The position numbers and the translations under genes were made by a program. A stretch of 64,000 nt of DNA from Methylophilus sp. Leaf416 (lineage in GTDB: Bacteria > Pseudomonadota > Gammaproteobacteria > Burkholderiales > Methylophilaceae), in the NCBI RefSeq assembly GCF_001424665.1, contig NZ_LMQS01000005.1, forward strand, positions 322-64,321, given 5' to 3'. The notes beneath the pieces are model-generated. The model searched no databases and was not told the origin of the DNA. It was given only the letters and a program-made list of their open reading frames with translations. Below, piece after piece: positions 20,301-30,066 of this stretch (positions are counted from its first letter, which is position 1; the number at the start of each line of letters is the position of its first letter).

Positions 20301-20633
20301 ATGATAAAAATGAACACTGGGGTTTTACAATATTCACTTGCATGGGCAGGGCTGATGTTCATATTTAGCCTGCCCGGGCATGCCGAATCGGCGCTGGATT
20401 ATTTTACAGATAAAGATGGACGCTACAGCGGACCATCACTTGAACAACAGGTAGCTTTAATGGATACCGATCGCAACGGCTTTGCCGATGTGTTTGAAGT
20501 ACGTGCCTATCTGGAAAAGCAGCATGGCAAAGGCTACCAGAAAGAATTGCTGGATAAATGGGAGTCATCTGCCTATGGAAAAAGTTGCAGTACCCCGTTT
20601 GCCAAAGAGTTATATGGAGACCGCACTCAATAG
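20301..20633 (+). CDS. Small exported EF-hand protein
   Basis: 110 residues: hydrophobic N-terminal segment ending PGHAES (signal peptide, probable cleavage after HA) and one EF-hand loop DTDRNGFADVFEV. Two cysteines would be the only candidates for cofactor or disulfide. GAGG before the ATG. Lies between fumA and acnB on the same strand. Probably periplasmic and calcium-binding (or another trivalent/divalent metal); no known role in the methylcitrate cycle. Confidence 0.6.
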   Translation: MIKMNTGVLQYSLAWAGLMFIFSLPGHAESALDYFTDKDGRYSGPSLEQQVALMDTDRNGFADVFEVRAYLEKQHGKGYQKELLDKWESSAYGKSCSTPFAKELYGDRTQ

Positions 20634-20807
20634 TCAGTTCGCTTAAGTGCAGATTTATTAACGGCTGAAAGAATGTTACACACAATTAACATTATGCCGA
20701 GTGGGCTGAATTATAATGACAAGATACTTCGCGGTTAGCCAATAACGCTGGCCCAGCATAACCAATTTCAAGCATTACAACTTAAGTTTATTGATAGAGC
20801 TCACATC

Positions 20808-23387
20808 ATGTTAGAAGCATACGACACCCACGTAAAAGAACGCGCTGCGCAAAACTTGCCTCCCTTACCCCTCAATCCCGAGCAGGTCGCCGGACTGGTG
20901 GAGTTATTAAAAAGTCCGCCAGCAGGTCAAGAAGCATTATTGGTCGATCTGCTTGAAAACCGTATTCCTGCAGGGGTAGACCAGGCAGCGTATGTGAAAG
21001 CGGCATTTCTGGCCGATATAGCCAATGGCAAAGCGCATTCTCGTTTGGTTAGCCCTGAAAAAGCGGTAGAGCTACTGGGCACTATGCTGGGTGGCTACAA
21101 CGTGCAGGCCCTGGTTGCGCTGCTGGATACCCCCTTGGCAGCCCATGCCATGAAAGCGTTATCAACCACTATCCTGATGTTTGATGCCTTTCATGATGTA
21201 GAAGAGAAAATGAAGGCGGGTAACCTGCACGCCAAAGCATTGATCACTTCATGGGCCAATGCTGAGTGGTTCACCAGCCGACCAGCGCTGGCAGAAGAAA
21301 TCAAGCTGGTGGTGTTCAAGCTGGATGGCGAGACCAATACTGATGACTTAAGCCCGGCACAAGATGCCTGGAGCCGTCCGGATATTCCTTTGCATGCCAA
21401 AGCCATGCTGGTGAATCGCATGACTGACGGTCTCACTGTAATCGAAAACCTCAAGCAAAAAGGTTTGCCATTGGCTTATGTAGGTGACGTAGTCGGTACT
21501 GGCTCTTCACGTAAATCTGCCATTAACTCAGTGCAATGGTGGATGGGTGACGACATCCCGTTTATCCCTAACAAACGTACCGGTGGCGTGGTCATCGGCA
21601 GCAAGATAGCGCCTATCTTTTTTAACACCGCTGAAGATTCCGGTGCCTTACCGATTCAATGCGATGTTTCCGGGCTGAACACGGGTGATGTGATCGTGAT
21701 TAAACCCTATGAAGGCAAAGTACTGTCTGAGGCGGGGGCATTACTTTCTACTTTTGAAATGAACCCGATTACCTTACCTGACGAAGTGCGTGCTGGTGGC
21801 CGTATTCCGCTAATTATTGGTCGCGGCCTGACTTCTAATGCACGCAAGGCCTTAAGCCTGCCGGACACTGATGTTTTCATCAAATCGATTCCGGCCAAAG
21901 ATACTGGTAAAGGTTATACCCTGGCACAGAAAATGGTCGGCCGTGCGTGCGGTTTGCCAGAAGGTTTCGGCGTACGCCCGGGCACATATTGCGAACCAAA
22001 AGCGACCACGGTGGGTTCTCAGGATACCACTGGAGGTATGACGCGTGATGAGTTGAAAGAACTGGCTTGCCTGGGCTTTAGTGCCGACCTGGTTATGCAG
22101 AGTTTCTGTCATACCGCAGCTTATCCAAAGCCGGTAGATATTAAACTGCAACACGAGTTGCCCGAGTTTATGTCCAGCCGTGGTGGCGTCAGTTTACGTG
22201 CTGGTGATGGCGTCATTCACTCCTGGTTAAATCGCTTGATTTTGCCGGATACGGTCGGAACCGGTGGTGACTCACATACCCGTTTCCCGATTGGCATCAG
22301 TTTCCCTGCCGGTTCAGGCCTGGTGGCATTTGCCGCGGCTACCGGCGCGATGCCCCTGGATATGCCAGAATCGGTACTGGTGCGCTTTAAAGGTGAAATG
22401 CAACCTGGGATTACCTTGCGTGACCTGGTGAATGCAATTCCTTATGCCGCGATCAAAGAAGGCACATTGACCGTAGGCAAACAGGGTAAGAAAAACGTAT
22501 TTAATGGCCGTGTGTTGGAAATTGAAGGCTTGCCAGACCTGAAAGTCGAACAGGCTTTTGAACTGGCGGATGCTTCAGCCGAGCGTTCTGCCAATGGTTG
22601 TACCGTGCTGCTGAATAAAGAACCGGTGATCGAATTCCTGAATTCCAACATTGTGCTGATGCAGAACATGATTGAAAACGGTTATGCCGATGCTCGCACA
22701 CTGGAGCGCCGTATCGCCAGCATGAAAGCGTGGCTGGCGAAACCGGAACTGTTGCAACCGGATAGCGACGCCGAATATGCACATGTGATTGAGATTGACT
22801 TGGCAGACATTAAAGAGCCATTGGTGGCATGCCCGAATGACCCTGACGACATCAAACCATTATCCGCTGTTGTGGGCGACAAAATTGATGAAGTCTTTAT
22901 CGGTAGCTGCATGACCAATATTGGTCACTACCGCGCCGCCGGTAAAGTGCTGGAAGGCGCTGGCAGCATCCCAACGCGCTTGTGGATTGCCCCGCCGACG
23001 CGTATGGATGAAGCGCAATTACGAGCAGAAGGTGTATATTCCACCTTTGGTGTTGCCGGCGCGCGTACTGAAATCCCGGGTTGCTCGCTATGTATGGGTA
23101 ACCAGGCGCGCGTGGCCGATAAAGCCACGGTATTCTCTACCTCTACCCGTAACTTTGATAACCGCATGGGTAAAGATGCACGTGTCTACCTGGGTTCTGC
23201 CGAGTTGGCCGCGGTGTGCGCAAAATTAGGCAGGATGCCGACGGTACAAGAGTACCTGGATACATTGGGTTCCAAACTCAGCAATACCGCCGAGATTTAC
23301 AAATACCTTAACTTTGACCAGATGACACAATACGCAGATTCACTGCAAAATGTGAAGAAAATCATACCGATACAAGAAACAGCCTAG
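20808..23387 (+). CDS. acnB: Bifunctional aconitase / 2-methylisocitrate dehydratase
   Basis: 859 residues, the AcnB length, with the AcnB domain order (HEAT-like N-terminal domain [15 protein letters not shown], then swivel domain before the catalytic core). [4Fe-4S] cysteines in [10 protein letters not shown] and PGCSLCMGN; substrate-binding [11 protein letters not shown]. Housekeeping role: citrate-isocitrate. In this operon it most likely rehydrates 2-methyl-cis-aconitate to 2-methylisocitrate between PrpD and PrpB, as known for E. coli AcnB. Terminator follows. Confidence 0.95.
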   Translation: MLEAYDTHVKERAAQNLPPLPLNPEQVAGLVELLKSPPAGQEALLVDLLENRIPAGVDQAAYVKAAFLADIANGKAHSRLVSPEKAVELLGTMLGGYNVQALVALLDTPLAAHAMKALSTTILMFDAFHDVEEKMKAGNLHAKALITSWANAEWFTSRPALAEEIKLVVFKLDGETNTDDLSPAQDAWSRPDIPLHAKAMLVNRMTDGLTVIENLKQKGLPLAYVGDVVGTGSSRKSAINSVQWWMGDDIPFIPNKRTGGVVIGSKIAPIFFNTAEDSGALPIQCDVSGLNTGDVIVIKPYEGKVLSEAGALLSTFEMNPITLPDEVRAGGRIPLIIGRGLTSNARKALSLPDTDVFIKSIPAKDTGKGYTLAQKMVGRACGLPEGFGVRPGTYCEPKATTVGSQDTTGGMTRDELKELACLGFSADLVMQSFCHTAAYPKPVDIKLQHELPEFMSSRGGVSLRAGDGVIHSWLNRLILPDTVGTGGDSHTRFPIGISFPAGSGLVAFAAATGAMPLDMPESVLVRFKGEMQPGITLRDLVNAIPYAAIKEGTLTVGKQGKKNVFNGRVLEIEGLPDLKVEQAFELADASAERSANGCTVLLNKEPVIEFLNSNIVLMQNMIENGYADARTLERRIASMKAWLAKPELLQPDSDAEYAHVIEIDLADIKEPLVACPNDPDDIKPLSAVVGDKIDEVFIGSCMTNIGHYRAAGKVLEGAGSIPTRLWIAPPTRMDEAQLRAEGVYSTFGVAGARTEIPGCSLCMGNQARVADKATVFSTSTRNFDNRMGKDARVYLGSAELAAVCAKLGRMPTVQEYLDTLGSKLSNTAEIYKYLNFDQMTQYADSLQNVKKIIPIQETA

Positions 23388-23405
23388 CCGTTTCAATAGT
23401 TATGC

Positions 23406-23432
23406 AAAAAGGGAGCCCAGGCTCCCTTTTTT
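23406..23432 (+). terminator. Terminator of the acnB transcript
   Basis: AAAAA + GGGAGCC/GGCTCCC stem (23411-23426) followed by TTTTTT, 18 bases beyond the acnB stop. Confidence 0.9.
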
Positions 23433-23583
23433 GTTTTAAATCGAACGCATCCTTGCAACTGTAAAACCTGTATAGCCCACTTCAGTTTTGATTATGATGT
23501 ATTTACCGGCGTAAGTTATCTGATGCGCACGCGTCACCTTATGTTGAGTTTATTCACCACTTTTCACTGTCAAGGAGAAACAC

Positions 23584-24558
23584 ATGAAACCGTTTGAAAA
23601 AGGATTGGTTAATTATCAACATCGTCTATTGGCACATGATTATGGCCAGGTATTTTGCCGTTTTGATGCCGTGCAACAAACTTTGTGGAGCTATTTGCAT
23701 CAGCCACAGCGTATCCCTTGCATCAACCATGACTTACTACTCAATCTGTATGCACATCATGAAGATATTCAGCGTAGCGGGGGTTATGTACAGACCGACG
23801 ATGAAGAGGTGCTGCCTATTCGTTATTCAGTATTTGCTTCGGCCACACCGGGTTATTTCAATATGGGCGGCGATCTGCAAAAAATGGCCATGGCCATCCG
23901 CAATCAGGATAGGGCCCAACTGCAGGCATATGCAAAGCTGAGTATTGATGTTGTAGCGCAACGTGCCTTCCGCTTTAACCTGGATCACGTGACTAAAATA
24001 TCGTTACTTCAAGGTGAAGTGTTAGGGGCAGGGATAGAAGCCGCAATGACCAGCGATGTACTGATTGCTGAACGCCAATCCGTCTTCTGCTTCCCGGAAT
24101 TATTTTTTAACATGATTCCTGGGATGGGTGCTTATAGTTTTATTGCGCGCAAAGCCGGCATGGCGGTGGCCGATGAAATGATTCTGGGTTGTGAGCGTTT
24201 TACGGCTGAGCAATGCCTGGAAATGGGCCTGATCGATATAGTGGTGGATGAAGGGGAAGGCGAGCAGGCGGTGCAGGCATTTATCCAGAAAAACAGCCGC
24301 CAGGCAGAAGGCTTTCTATCTGCGCAAAAAGCTAAAGCCAGAATCAATCCGTTAACCTATAGCGAGCTGGAAGATATCGTCAACGTATGGGTAGAAAATG
24401 CATTGCGGCTGACAGAGCGCGATTTAAAAGTAATGGATCGTTTTTGTCGTGCCCAGACACGATTGTTCCCGGAGCAGGAGGCAGCCAAAGAGCAGGTGAT
24501 ATTAAATGATCAGCAGCAGACTGGGGAGTTACTGCAACAGCAGGTCGTAAATCAATAG
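23584..24558 (+). CDS. rpfF: DSF synthase (RpfF-type enoyl-CoA hydratase)
   Basis: 324-residue crotonase-fold enzyme. The block LGAGIEAAMTSDVLIAE then CFPELFFNMIPGMGAYSF is the RpfF signature; Glu152 and Glu172 have the same 20-residue spacing as the catalytic Glu141/Glu161 of Xanthomonas RpfF. These enzymes make cis-2-unsaturated fatty acid signals (diffusible signal factor) from acyl-ACP. AAGGAG 8 bases before ATG. Convergent with rpfC, the same arrangement as in Xanthomonas. 43 bases separate the two stops. Confidence 0.9.
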   Translation: MKPFEKGLVNYQHRLLAHDYGQVFCRFDAVQQTLWSYLHQPQRIPCINHDLLLNLYAHHEDIQRSGGYVQTDDEEVLPIRYSVFASATPGYFNMGGDLQKMAMAIRNQDRAQLQAYAKLSIDVVAQRAFRFNLDHVTKISLLQGEVLGAGIEAAMTSDVLIAERQSVFCFPELFFNMIPGMGAYSFIARKAGMAVADEMILGCERFTAEQCLEMGLIDIVVDEGEGEQAVQAFIQKNSRQAEGFLSAQKAKARINPLTYSELEDIVNVWVENALRLTERDLKVMDRFCRAQTRLFPEQEAAKEQVILNDQQQTGELLQQQVVNQ

Positions 24559-24600
24559 GTGTTAAGCACTATTGAGGGTGCCTTGAGTTATCAATGCCAA

Positions 24601-26829
24601 TTATTTGTTTGAGCGCTTAGAAGAAAGCTTGCTGCGATATAAGTGCAACTGCACGCGAGTTTCTTCATAAGCATCAAAAACTGCTTGATACAGACTGGAA
24701 ATTGTTTGGGCATCCTCCATACTCAAGCCCAACAGGCGACGGCTGCGCTTGCTTAGTGGAATCAGGCCCATATTGGCTGATTCCCCGGCCAGTGTGTGCG
24801 CCAGCTTATGAACTTGCTCAAGTTTAAGGTCTAGCGTTTCTGTGCGCAAGTCACGGATCAAGTCGTCGGTAGTTTCGATAAATTCGGTAATTAAACGATA
24901 CAAGAATGCTTCGCTGCCGCCCAGTTTCAGCAAATGTTCCATACGATTAATATCAATCAATGGCTCATTATAAGCTGCCATGTTCGCCACGCGTTCAGGG
25001 GCCTGCTCAATGGGCACGCTAACCGGTTTCACAGGCTCTTGTGCAGGTGCTGCACGTGCAACGCGTGTCGCCGCTTTGGAGGTTGGCTTGACTGTTTCAC
25101 CGGTTTCAATGGTTTGGGCAACCGCTTCTATCAAAGTTTGGATCTGCCTGGAAATCACTGGTTTGGTCAGTACTTGATAGACGCCAGCGTTTAAACAGCG
25201 GTTTTGAGTTGCTTTAGTTGCATCTGCGGTCAGAATCACCGTACGCAAAGGTTTGCTGCCAGGCAAGGCATGGTAAATATTGAATACTTCCAGGCCATTC
25301 ATTTCCGGCATGTTGTAGTCAAGAATCATCAGGTCAAACTGGTGATGTTCCAATGCATCCAGCGCATCATCGCCATTGTCGGCGGCTTTGACTACGCAAT
25401 GCATCCGCTGCAATGTTTCATTCAAAATCATGCGATTAACTACATTGTCATCTGCAATCAATACGCGGATTTTCTTGCGGAACCGGGTGTGGCTGCTCAA
25501 TGGCACCACGTTAGAGTTCACTTCTAGGTTGATCTCGTTTGTCGCCTGTTGCGTTGATGGCTCAGCATGTGCCAGAGGCAGCATTACTTCAAAGCTGGTG
25601 CCATTGGTTTCGTCGCTGGTGACATGAATTTTACCGGACATCAGTTCAACCAATTGTTTGGCAATGGATGTCCCCAAACCTGTGCCGCCATAACGCCTGG
25701 TGATGCTGCTATCCGCCTGGGTGAAGCTATCGAAGATATGTGGCAATGCCTCGGGCTTGATGCCGATACCAGTATCGCGGATCTGGAATTTGAGCATGCT
25801 CATATTGGCATAGCGCTCGGCCACAGACACAACCACATCAACGCCGCCATGTTGGGTAAATTTTATCCCATTGGCGACCAGGTTCATTAATACCTGCTCG
25901 ATATGATGCATGCTGCCGACATAATGACGTTCTACGCCAGGGTCCAGATCAAAGTGCAACCATAATTGTTTGCGATCAACTTCAATCTGGAACATCAACT
26001 GAAGCCGCTGAAACATGTCAGGAAGATAGAACGCGATTTCTTCAAGGTCAATTTTGCCTTTTTCAATTTTGCTGATATCAAGCACATCATTAATCAGCTT
26101 TTTCAGGCTGGTGGCGGAAGCGCCTACCATTTGTAACAACTCGGATTGTTTGATATCGAGTTTGGATTGAGCCAATAACTCACTTGCACCAATAATGCCA
26201 TTGAGCGGCGTGCGCATTTCGTGGCTGATATTCGACAGGAAATTAGTTTTGGCCTCATTGGCTTCACCGGCCTGTTTGGTTGCTTTTTCCAGGCTGATCT
26301 GCAAGCGCAAGGTATGTGGCGGAATCAGCAATAATGTGAGCAGGAAACCATAAGCCAAGTGCTGGTGCTGGTTCCAGTAAGGATTCAGGTATAAGGTGAT
26401 GCTAAAACCAATCAGGCTTAATACATAACAGCCCTTAAAGAACTTGGTGCCGTAGCGCAGGCCATAGCCGATAATCAGCCATAAATAGATGCCGATAAAC
26501 ACGCCTGCCATCGGTCCGGAAATCATCTGTTCGACCGAGGTGGCCGTGATATCCATCACCATTGCAATCCACTGGCGTCTTTCGTTTTTCTGCGGGTTGC
26601 GCAGCGTATTTAAAAGCATCAGGAAGCCGCAGCACAAATACACCAGGCAAACACCAACCGGTTGATAGCTACTGCCATTGAATAACAGGTACAGCGTGAT
26701 GAAACTAACAAAAGTAACGCGAATCAAGGCCTGCTCAGTTTCGTTACTGACGGACTTGATTTCGATTAACTTATGTTTAATTTTTCTAATTAGATCGCGC
26801 ATACCTGATGACGGCCAGAATTGTTGCAT
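24601..26829 (-). CDS. rpfC: DSF sensor hybrid histidine kinase
   Basis: 742 residues: five or so N-terminal transmembrane helices (about 38-175), HisKA with His203 in ISHEMRTPLNG, HATPase with NLVANGIKF / RDTGIGI / GGTGLGTSIAK, receiver with Asp504 in MILDYNMPEMNG, and C-terminal Hpt with His678 in KLAHTLAGES. Same domain order as Xanthomonas RpfC, including the GYGLRYG motif in the membrane part. ATG 26829 is chosen because AGGG lies 7 bases upstream; an earlier frame-open codon at 26877 has no ribosome site. The output regulator RpfG (HD-GYP) is not in the window. Confidence 0.92.
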   Translation of the reverse strand: MQQFWPSSGMRDLIRKIKHKLIEIKSVSNETEQALIRVTFVSFITLYLLFNGSSYQPVGVCLVYLCCGFLMLLNTLRNPQKNERRQWIAMVMDITATSVEQMISGPMAGVFIGIYLWLIIGYGLRYGTKFFKGCYVLSLIGFSITLYLNPYWNQHQHLAYGFLLTLLLIPPHTLRLQISLEKATKQAGEANEAKTNFLSNISHEMRTPLNGIIGASELLAQSKLDIKQSELLQMVGASATSLKKLINDVLDISKIEKGKIDLEEIAFYLPDMFQRLQLMFQIEVDRKQLWLHFDLDPGVERHYVGSMHHIEQVLMNLVANGIKFTQHGGVDVVVSVAERYANMSMLKFQIRDTGIGIKPEALPHIFDSFTQADSSITRRYGGTGLGTSIAKQLVELMSGKIHVTSDETNGTSFEVMLPLAHAEPSTQQATNEINLEVNSNVVPLSSHTRFRKKIRVLIADDNVVNRMILNETLQRMHCVVKAADNGDDALDALEHHQFDLMILDYNMPEMNGLEVFNIYHALPGSKPLRTVILTADATKATQNRCLNAGVYQVLTKPVISRQIQTLIEAVAQTIETGETVKPTSKAATRVARAAPAQEPVKPVSVPIEQAPERVANMAAYNEPLIDINRMEHLLKLGGSEAFLYRLITEFIETTDDLIRDLRTETLDLKLEQVHKLAHTLAGESANMGLIPLSKRSRRLLGLSMEDAQTISSLYQAVFDAYEETRVQLHLYRSKLSSKRSNK

Positions 26830-27011
26830 ACAGATGCCCTTACATGGAGAACATCTTCTAAGATATATAACGGACAACTCTTAAGATAACTTAAAGTTTA
26901 ACAGGCCCGATTTGATAATCAAAGAAAGTTTACCTTTGTAGCTGCCAAGCAGTGACAGTTGCTGCCATATATGATAAAAATGCCGATGGTTTTTAAGCTT
27001 TACCCTCCATT

Positions 27012-28142
27012 ATGACTGATCCACTCATGTCTACGCCTGTTCCAGATCAACCCTCTTTCATAGCCCGCTGTCTCGGGCGCACGCGAGCCGTGCTGCCGAT
27101 TACATTTTTTATCGGTGGATTTGCCTGGGATGCGATCACTATAGGAAAGAAAGTCGCCATTCTCGATATGGTGATTTTTGCCATTTATTTACTAATGGCT
27201 GCCATTCTGATGTATCAATTGGCCGAACCGAGCGCCAGCGCACGCCGCGTCCGTGAAAGGTTGATGGGCTGGCAGTGGGTCCAGAACAGAGTGTCGAGCT
27301 GGCCCGTGCACGACTGGCCTTACTGGATATTGCAGTTTTTGTTCGGCAGTGTATTAAGCGCGCTATTCATTCTCTATTTCAAAAGCTCAAGTTATGGCCT
27401 GGCCTGGGTGCTTACTTTGGTGCTGGGTGCGCTGCTGGTCGCTAATGAGTTTATGGAAAGCGAATACCGGCGCCTAAGTCTGTGCTGGAGTATGTTCGGT
27501 TTATGCTCAATTCTGTGGTGTAACTTTGCGTTTCCTTTCCTGTTTGGTAGTGTGCATGCCGTATGGTTTTATTTAAGCACCCTGTTAGGTGCAGCTATTA
27601 CATATGTGCTTTATAAACGTGCCCCCAGCCATGCCGGACGCATCTGGCCGGTATGGGTGATTGCTGCTTTATTGATGGTCGCTTATCGTGCGGACATGAT
27701 TCCGCCGGTCCCACTGGTGAAGCAGGCAGTCGTGGTCGCCTATGATTTAGAAAAATCACCTGAAGGCTACTGGATGACAGTAGAGAAATCGCCGTGGTGG
27801 AATTTCTGGCGGGTGGATACTGATCATTTACGCCTGGCGCCAGGCCAGAGGCTGGTTTGTTTTTCTTCGGTATTTGCACCACAGGGGTTGCATACCAAAT
27901 TAGTGCATGACTGGCAGAAAAAGGTAGCAGGGCGCTGGGTGAGTGTATCGACCGCTGGATTTTCGCTGGTGGGAGGGCGGGATAATGGTTACCGCGGTTA
28001 TACCTATAAAAGCAATGTCACAGCCGGCGAATGGCGGGTAAAGATACAAACGGCTACCCGGCAAACGATTGCCGTGAGCACTTTTGAAGTGAGTGTCGGC
28101 ACGCAGTCTGATTCAGACCACCGCGTGCGTATCCGCTACTAA
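27012..28142 (+). CDS. Membrane protein with C-terminal DUF2914 domain
   Basis: 376 residues: about seven hydrophobic helices (about 25-235) followed by a soluble domain (about 245-376) with the DUF2914 pattern (RLVCFSSVFAPQG, VHDWQKKVAGRWV, GYRGYTYKSNVTAGEWRVKI). Function of the family is unknown. Stop lies 4 bases from the convergent rlmJ stop. Confidence 0.7.
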   Translation: MTDPLMSTPVPDQPSFIARCLGRTRAVLPITFFIGGFAWDAITIGKKVAILDMVIFAIYLLMAAILMYQLAEPSASARRVRERLMGWQWVQNRVSSWPVHDWPYWILQFLFGSVLSALFILYFKSSSYGLAWVLTLVLGALLVANEFMESEYRRLSLCWSMFGLCSILWCNFAFPFLFGSVHAVWFYLSTLLGAAITYVLYKRAPSHAGRIWPVWVIAALLMVAYRADMIPPVPLVKQAVVVAYDLEKSPEGYWMTVEKSPWWNFWRVDTDHLRLAPGQRLVCFSSVFAPQGLHTKLVHDWQKKVAGRWVSVSTAGFSLVGGRDNGYRGYTYKSNVTAGEWRVKIQTATRQTIAVSTFEVSVGTQSDSDHRVRIRY

Positions 28143-28146
28143 GCGC

Positions 28147-28986
28147 TTATTTCTGCTGGCCTTCACACCAGGCTCGCGCATGGTCATCTTGTGCTAATGT
28201 CTGTGCTAACCACTCTAATTGTGGCTCTACAGATTGGCGCAGTGTCCAGGGTGGGTTAATTACCCACATGCCGCTGCCATGCATGCCAAACCCATTAGCG
28301 CCAGGCTGCTGCACATCGAGGCAGATATGCAAATAATCCGTATTCAGTTCACGCAGTTTATCCAGCATTTGCTGCGGTTCAGGTCGTTGCAGTCGCGGAT
28401 ACCAGATCAGGTAAGTCCCGGTAGAAAAACGCTTTAGGGCTTCTTTGATACAGCTGACTACGCGCGCATAGTCATCTTTGACTTCATACGGCGGGTCGAT
28501 AAGCACCAGGCCGCGCTTGGTAGGCGGTGGTAAGCAGGCTTTGATTCCTTCAAATCCATCCTTGGCTTGAATCGAAACCTGTCTTTTGCAATGATCAAAT
28601 CGCTGTTCAAGCAGGGCAGCATCTGCAGGATGCAGTTCAAACAAACGTAACTTATCGTCTGCTCTTAAAAAATGATTGGCGATACAAGGTGAACCAGGGT
28701 ATGTATCCTTGCCTGCGATGTTGTGTGTATTTGAAAGTGCTTGCAGATAACTGGCAAAAGCTGCTGGCGGGCTGGTTTTGTGCAACCTGGTAATACCGCC
28801 AAGATACTCAGCGGTTTTATTAGCGATTGCCGTATCCAGGCGATAAATACCCGCCCCGGCATGAGTATCTACTACCCAGTAAGGTTTGTCTTTTTGATTG
28901 AAATATTCCAGCACCAGGCTGTAAATCCAATGTTTGAGAACATCGGCATGATTGCCGGCATGAAAGGCGTGTCGGTAACTTAACAT
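28147..28986 (-). CDS. rlmJ: 23S rRNA (adenine(2030)-N6)-methyltransferase
   Basis: 279 residues, matching E. coli RlmJ in length. N-terminal LSYRHAFHAGNHADVLKH, SAM region VDTHAGAGIYRL and the methyltransferase tetrapeptide DPPY in LVLIDPPYEVKDDY. Methylates A2030 of 23S rRNA. Confidence 0.95.
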   Translation of the reverse strand: MLSYRHAFHAGNHADVLKHWIYSLVLEYFNQKDKPYWVVDTHAGAGIYRLDTAIANKTAEYLGGITRLHKTSPPAAFASYLQALSNTHNIAGKDTYPGSPCIANHFLRADDKLRLFELHPADAALLEQRFDHCKRQVSIQAKDGFEGIKACLPPPTKRGLVLIDPPYEVKDDYARVVSCIKEALKRFSTGTYLIWYPRLQRPEPQQMLDKLRELNTDYLHICLDVQQPGANGFGMHGSGMWVINPPWTLRQSVEPQLEWLAQTLAQDDHARAWCEGQQK

Positions 28987-29088
28987 GGCATAGCTCTTGA
29001 GGAGCCGCTATAAAACAATCCAATATTATAAGTCCATTTTTGTTGCGGCCTATTGTGGAATCACGCTAAATTGTTTTAGCATGCAGAC

Positions 29089-29805
29089 ATGGACAAATCT
29101 CATACAAAACACGCTGCAACGCATGACTGCTGTGGTTCAGGTCAGCAAAAACACCATGCAAAAGATGATCACCATCACGATGACCATGTTCATGGTGATC
29201 ACGAGCACACTAACCCGTTTTTAATTCCTTTTCTGGCAATCACTGTTTTTGCAGTAGTCGAGTTTGCGGGTGGGCTCTGGACGCAATCCCTGGCATTACT
29301 CAGTGATGCCTGGCATATGTTATTTGATGTGCTGGCGCTCGGGTTAGCCATGTGGGCCGCGCACCAGACGCGTAAAAGCCCGGAAACCAGCCGCCTGGAG
29401 TTACGCGTTTCCATGGTGAATGCTGTCTCCATGCTTGTGGTCGCGGTCTGGATCATTATCGAAGCAATTGAGCGGCTTAAAAATCCAGTGCCTGTAGCCG
29501 GCGGCTATGTCAGTATCATTGCTGTATTGGGTTTGCTGGTGAATATCTTTGTTGCCAAGCATATGCATCATCAGCATCAACATCATGGGGGTGATGCCAG
29601 CCTCAATCACCGTGCCGCTTTTTTACACGTTCTGGGTGACCTGTTAGGCTCTGTCACAGCAATCGTCGCTGGCGTAGTGATTTATTTCACTGGCTGGGTG
29701 ACTATAGATCCCATATTATCGATTGTGATTTCAGTTTTACTGTTTGCCGTCACCGTTAATTTAATCAGGGACATACGACGCGGCACTGTTAATCATCCAC
29801 ATTAG
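29089..29805 (+). CDS. Cation diffusion facilitator (zinc/cobalt efflux)
   Basis: 238 residues with a histidine-rich cytoplasmic N-terminus (HHAKDDHHHDDHVHGDHEH) and six predicted helices. Zinc-site aspartate/histidines in LLSDAWHMLFDVLAL (helix 2) and HVLGDLLGS (helix 5), plus a His-rich loop HHQHQHHGGDA between helices 4 and 5. It ends after the membrane domain, lacking the usual C-terminal cytoplasmic metallochaperone-like domain. Probable Zn(II)/H+ antiporter. Confidence 0.9.
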   Translation: MDKSHTKHAATHDCCGSGQQKHHAKDDHHHDDHVHGDHEHTNPFLIPFLAITVFAVVEFAGGLWTQSLALLSDAWHMLFDVLALGLAMWAAHQTRKSPETSRLELRVSMVNAVSMLVVAVWIIIEAIERLKNPVPVAGGYVSIIAVLGLLVNIFVAKHMHHQHQHHGGDASLNHRAAFLHVLGDLLGSVTAIVAGVVIYFTGWVTIDPILSIVISVLLFAVTVNLIRDIRRGTVNHPH

Positions 29806-29834
29806 CTTGTACTTTAATTGATAGGAGAGCACTC

Positions 29835-30014
29835 ATGCCATACGTGAATGTCAAACTGGCTGGTTCTGTGACTAAAGAGCAGAAAAAGCAAATCGCCAAG
29901 GAAATCACAGAAACCCTGACCAGGCATGCACAAAAACCTGCCAGCTATACCTATATAGTATTTGAGGAAGTCGAATACGAGGATTGGGCGATTGGTGGGG
30001 AGTTGCTGGGTTGA
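29835..30014 (+). CDS. 4-oxalocrotonate tautomerase family protein
   Basis: 59 residues starting MPYVNVKLAG; Pro after the initiator Met is the catalytic base of the tautomerase superfamily, and KKQIAKEITETL is the family helix. AGGAG 7 bases before the ATG. Typical length is 60-75. Substrate unknown. Between the efflux gene and uvrC, 29 bases after the former. Confidence 0.85.
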   Translation: MPYVNVKLAGSVTKEQKKQIAKEITETLTRHAQKPASYTYIVFEEVEYEDWAIGGELLG

Positions 30015-30066
30015 CGCCTTCAAAGTTAACGTCTTGAACCCATGCACATGCGTGTAAAATACACGC

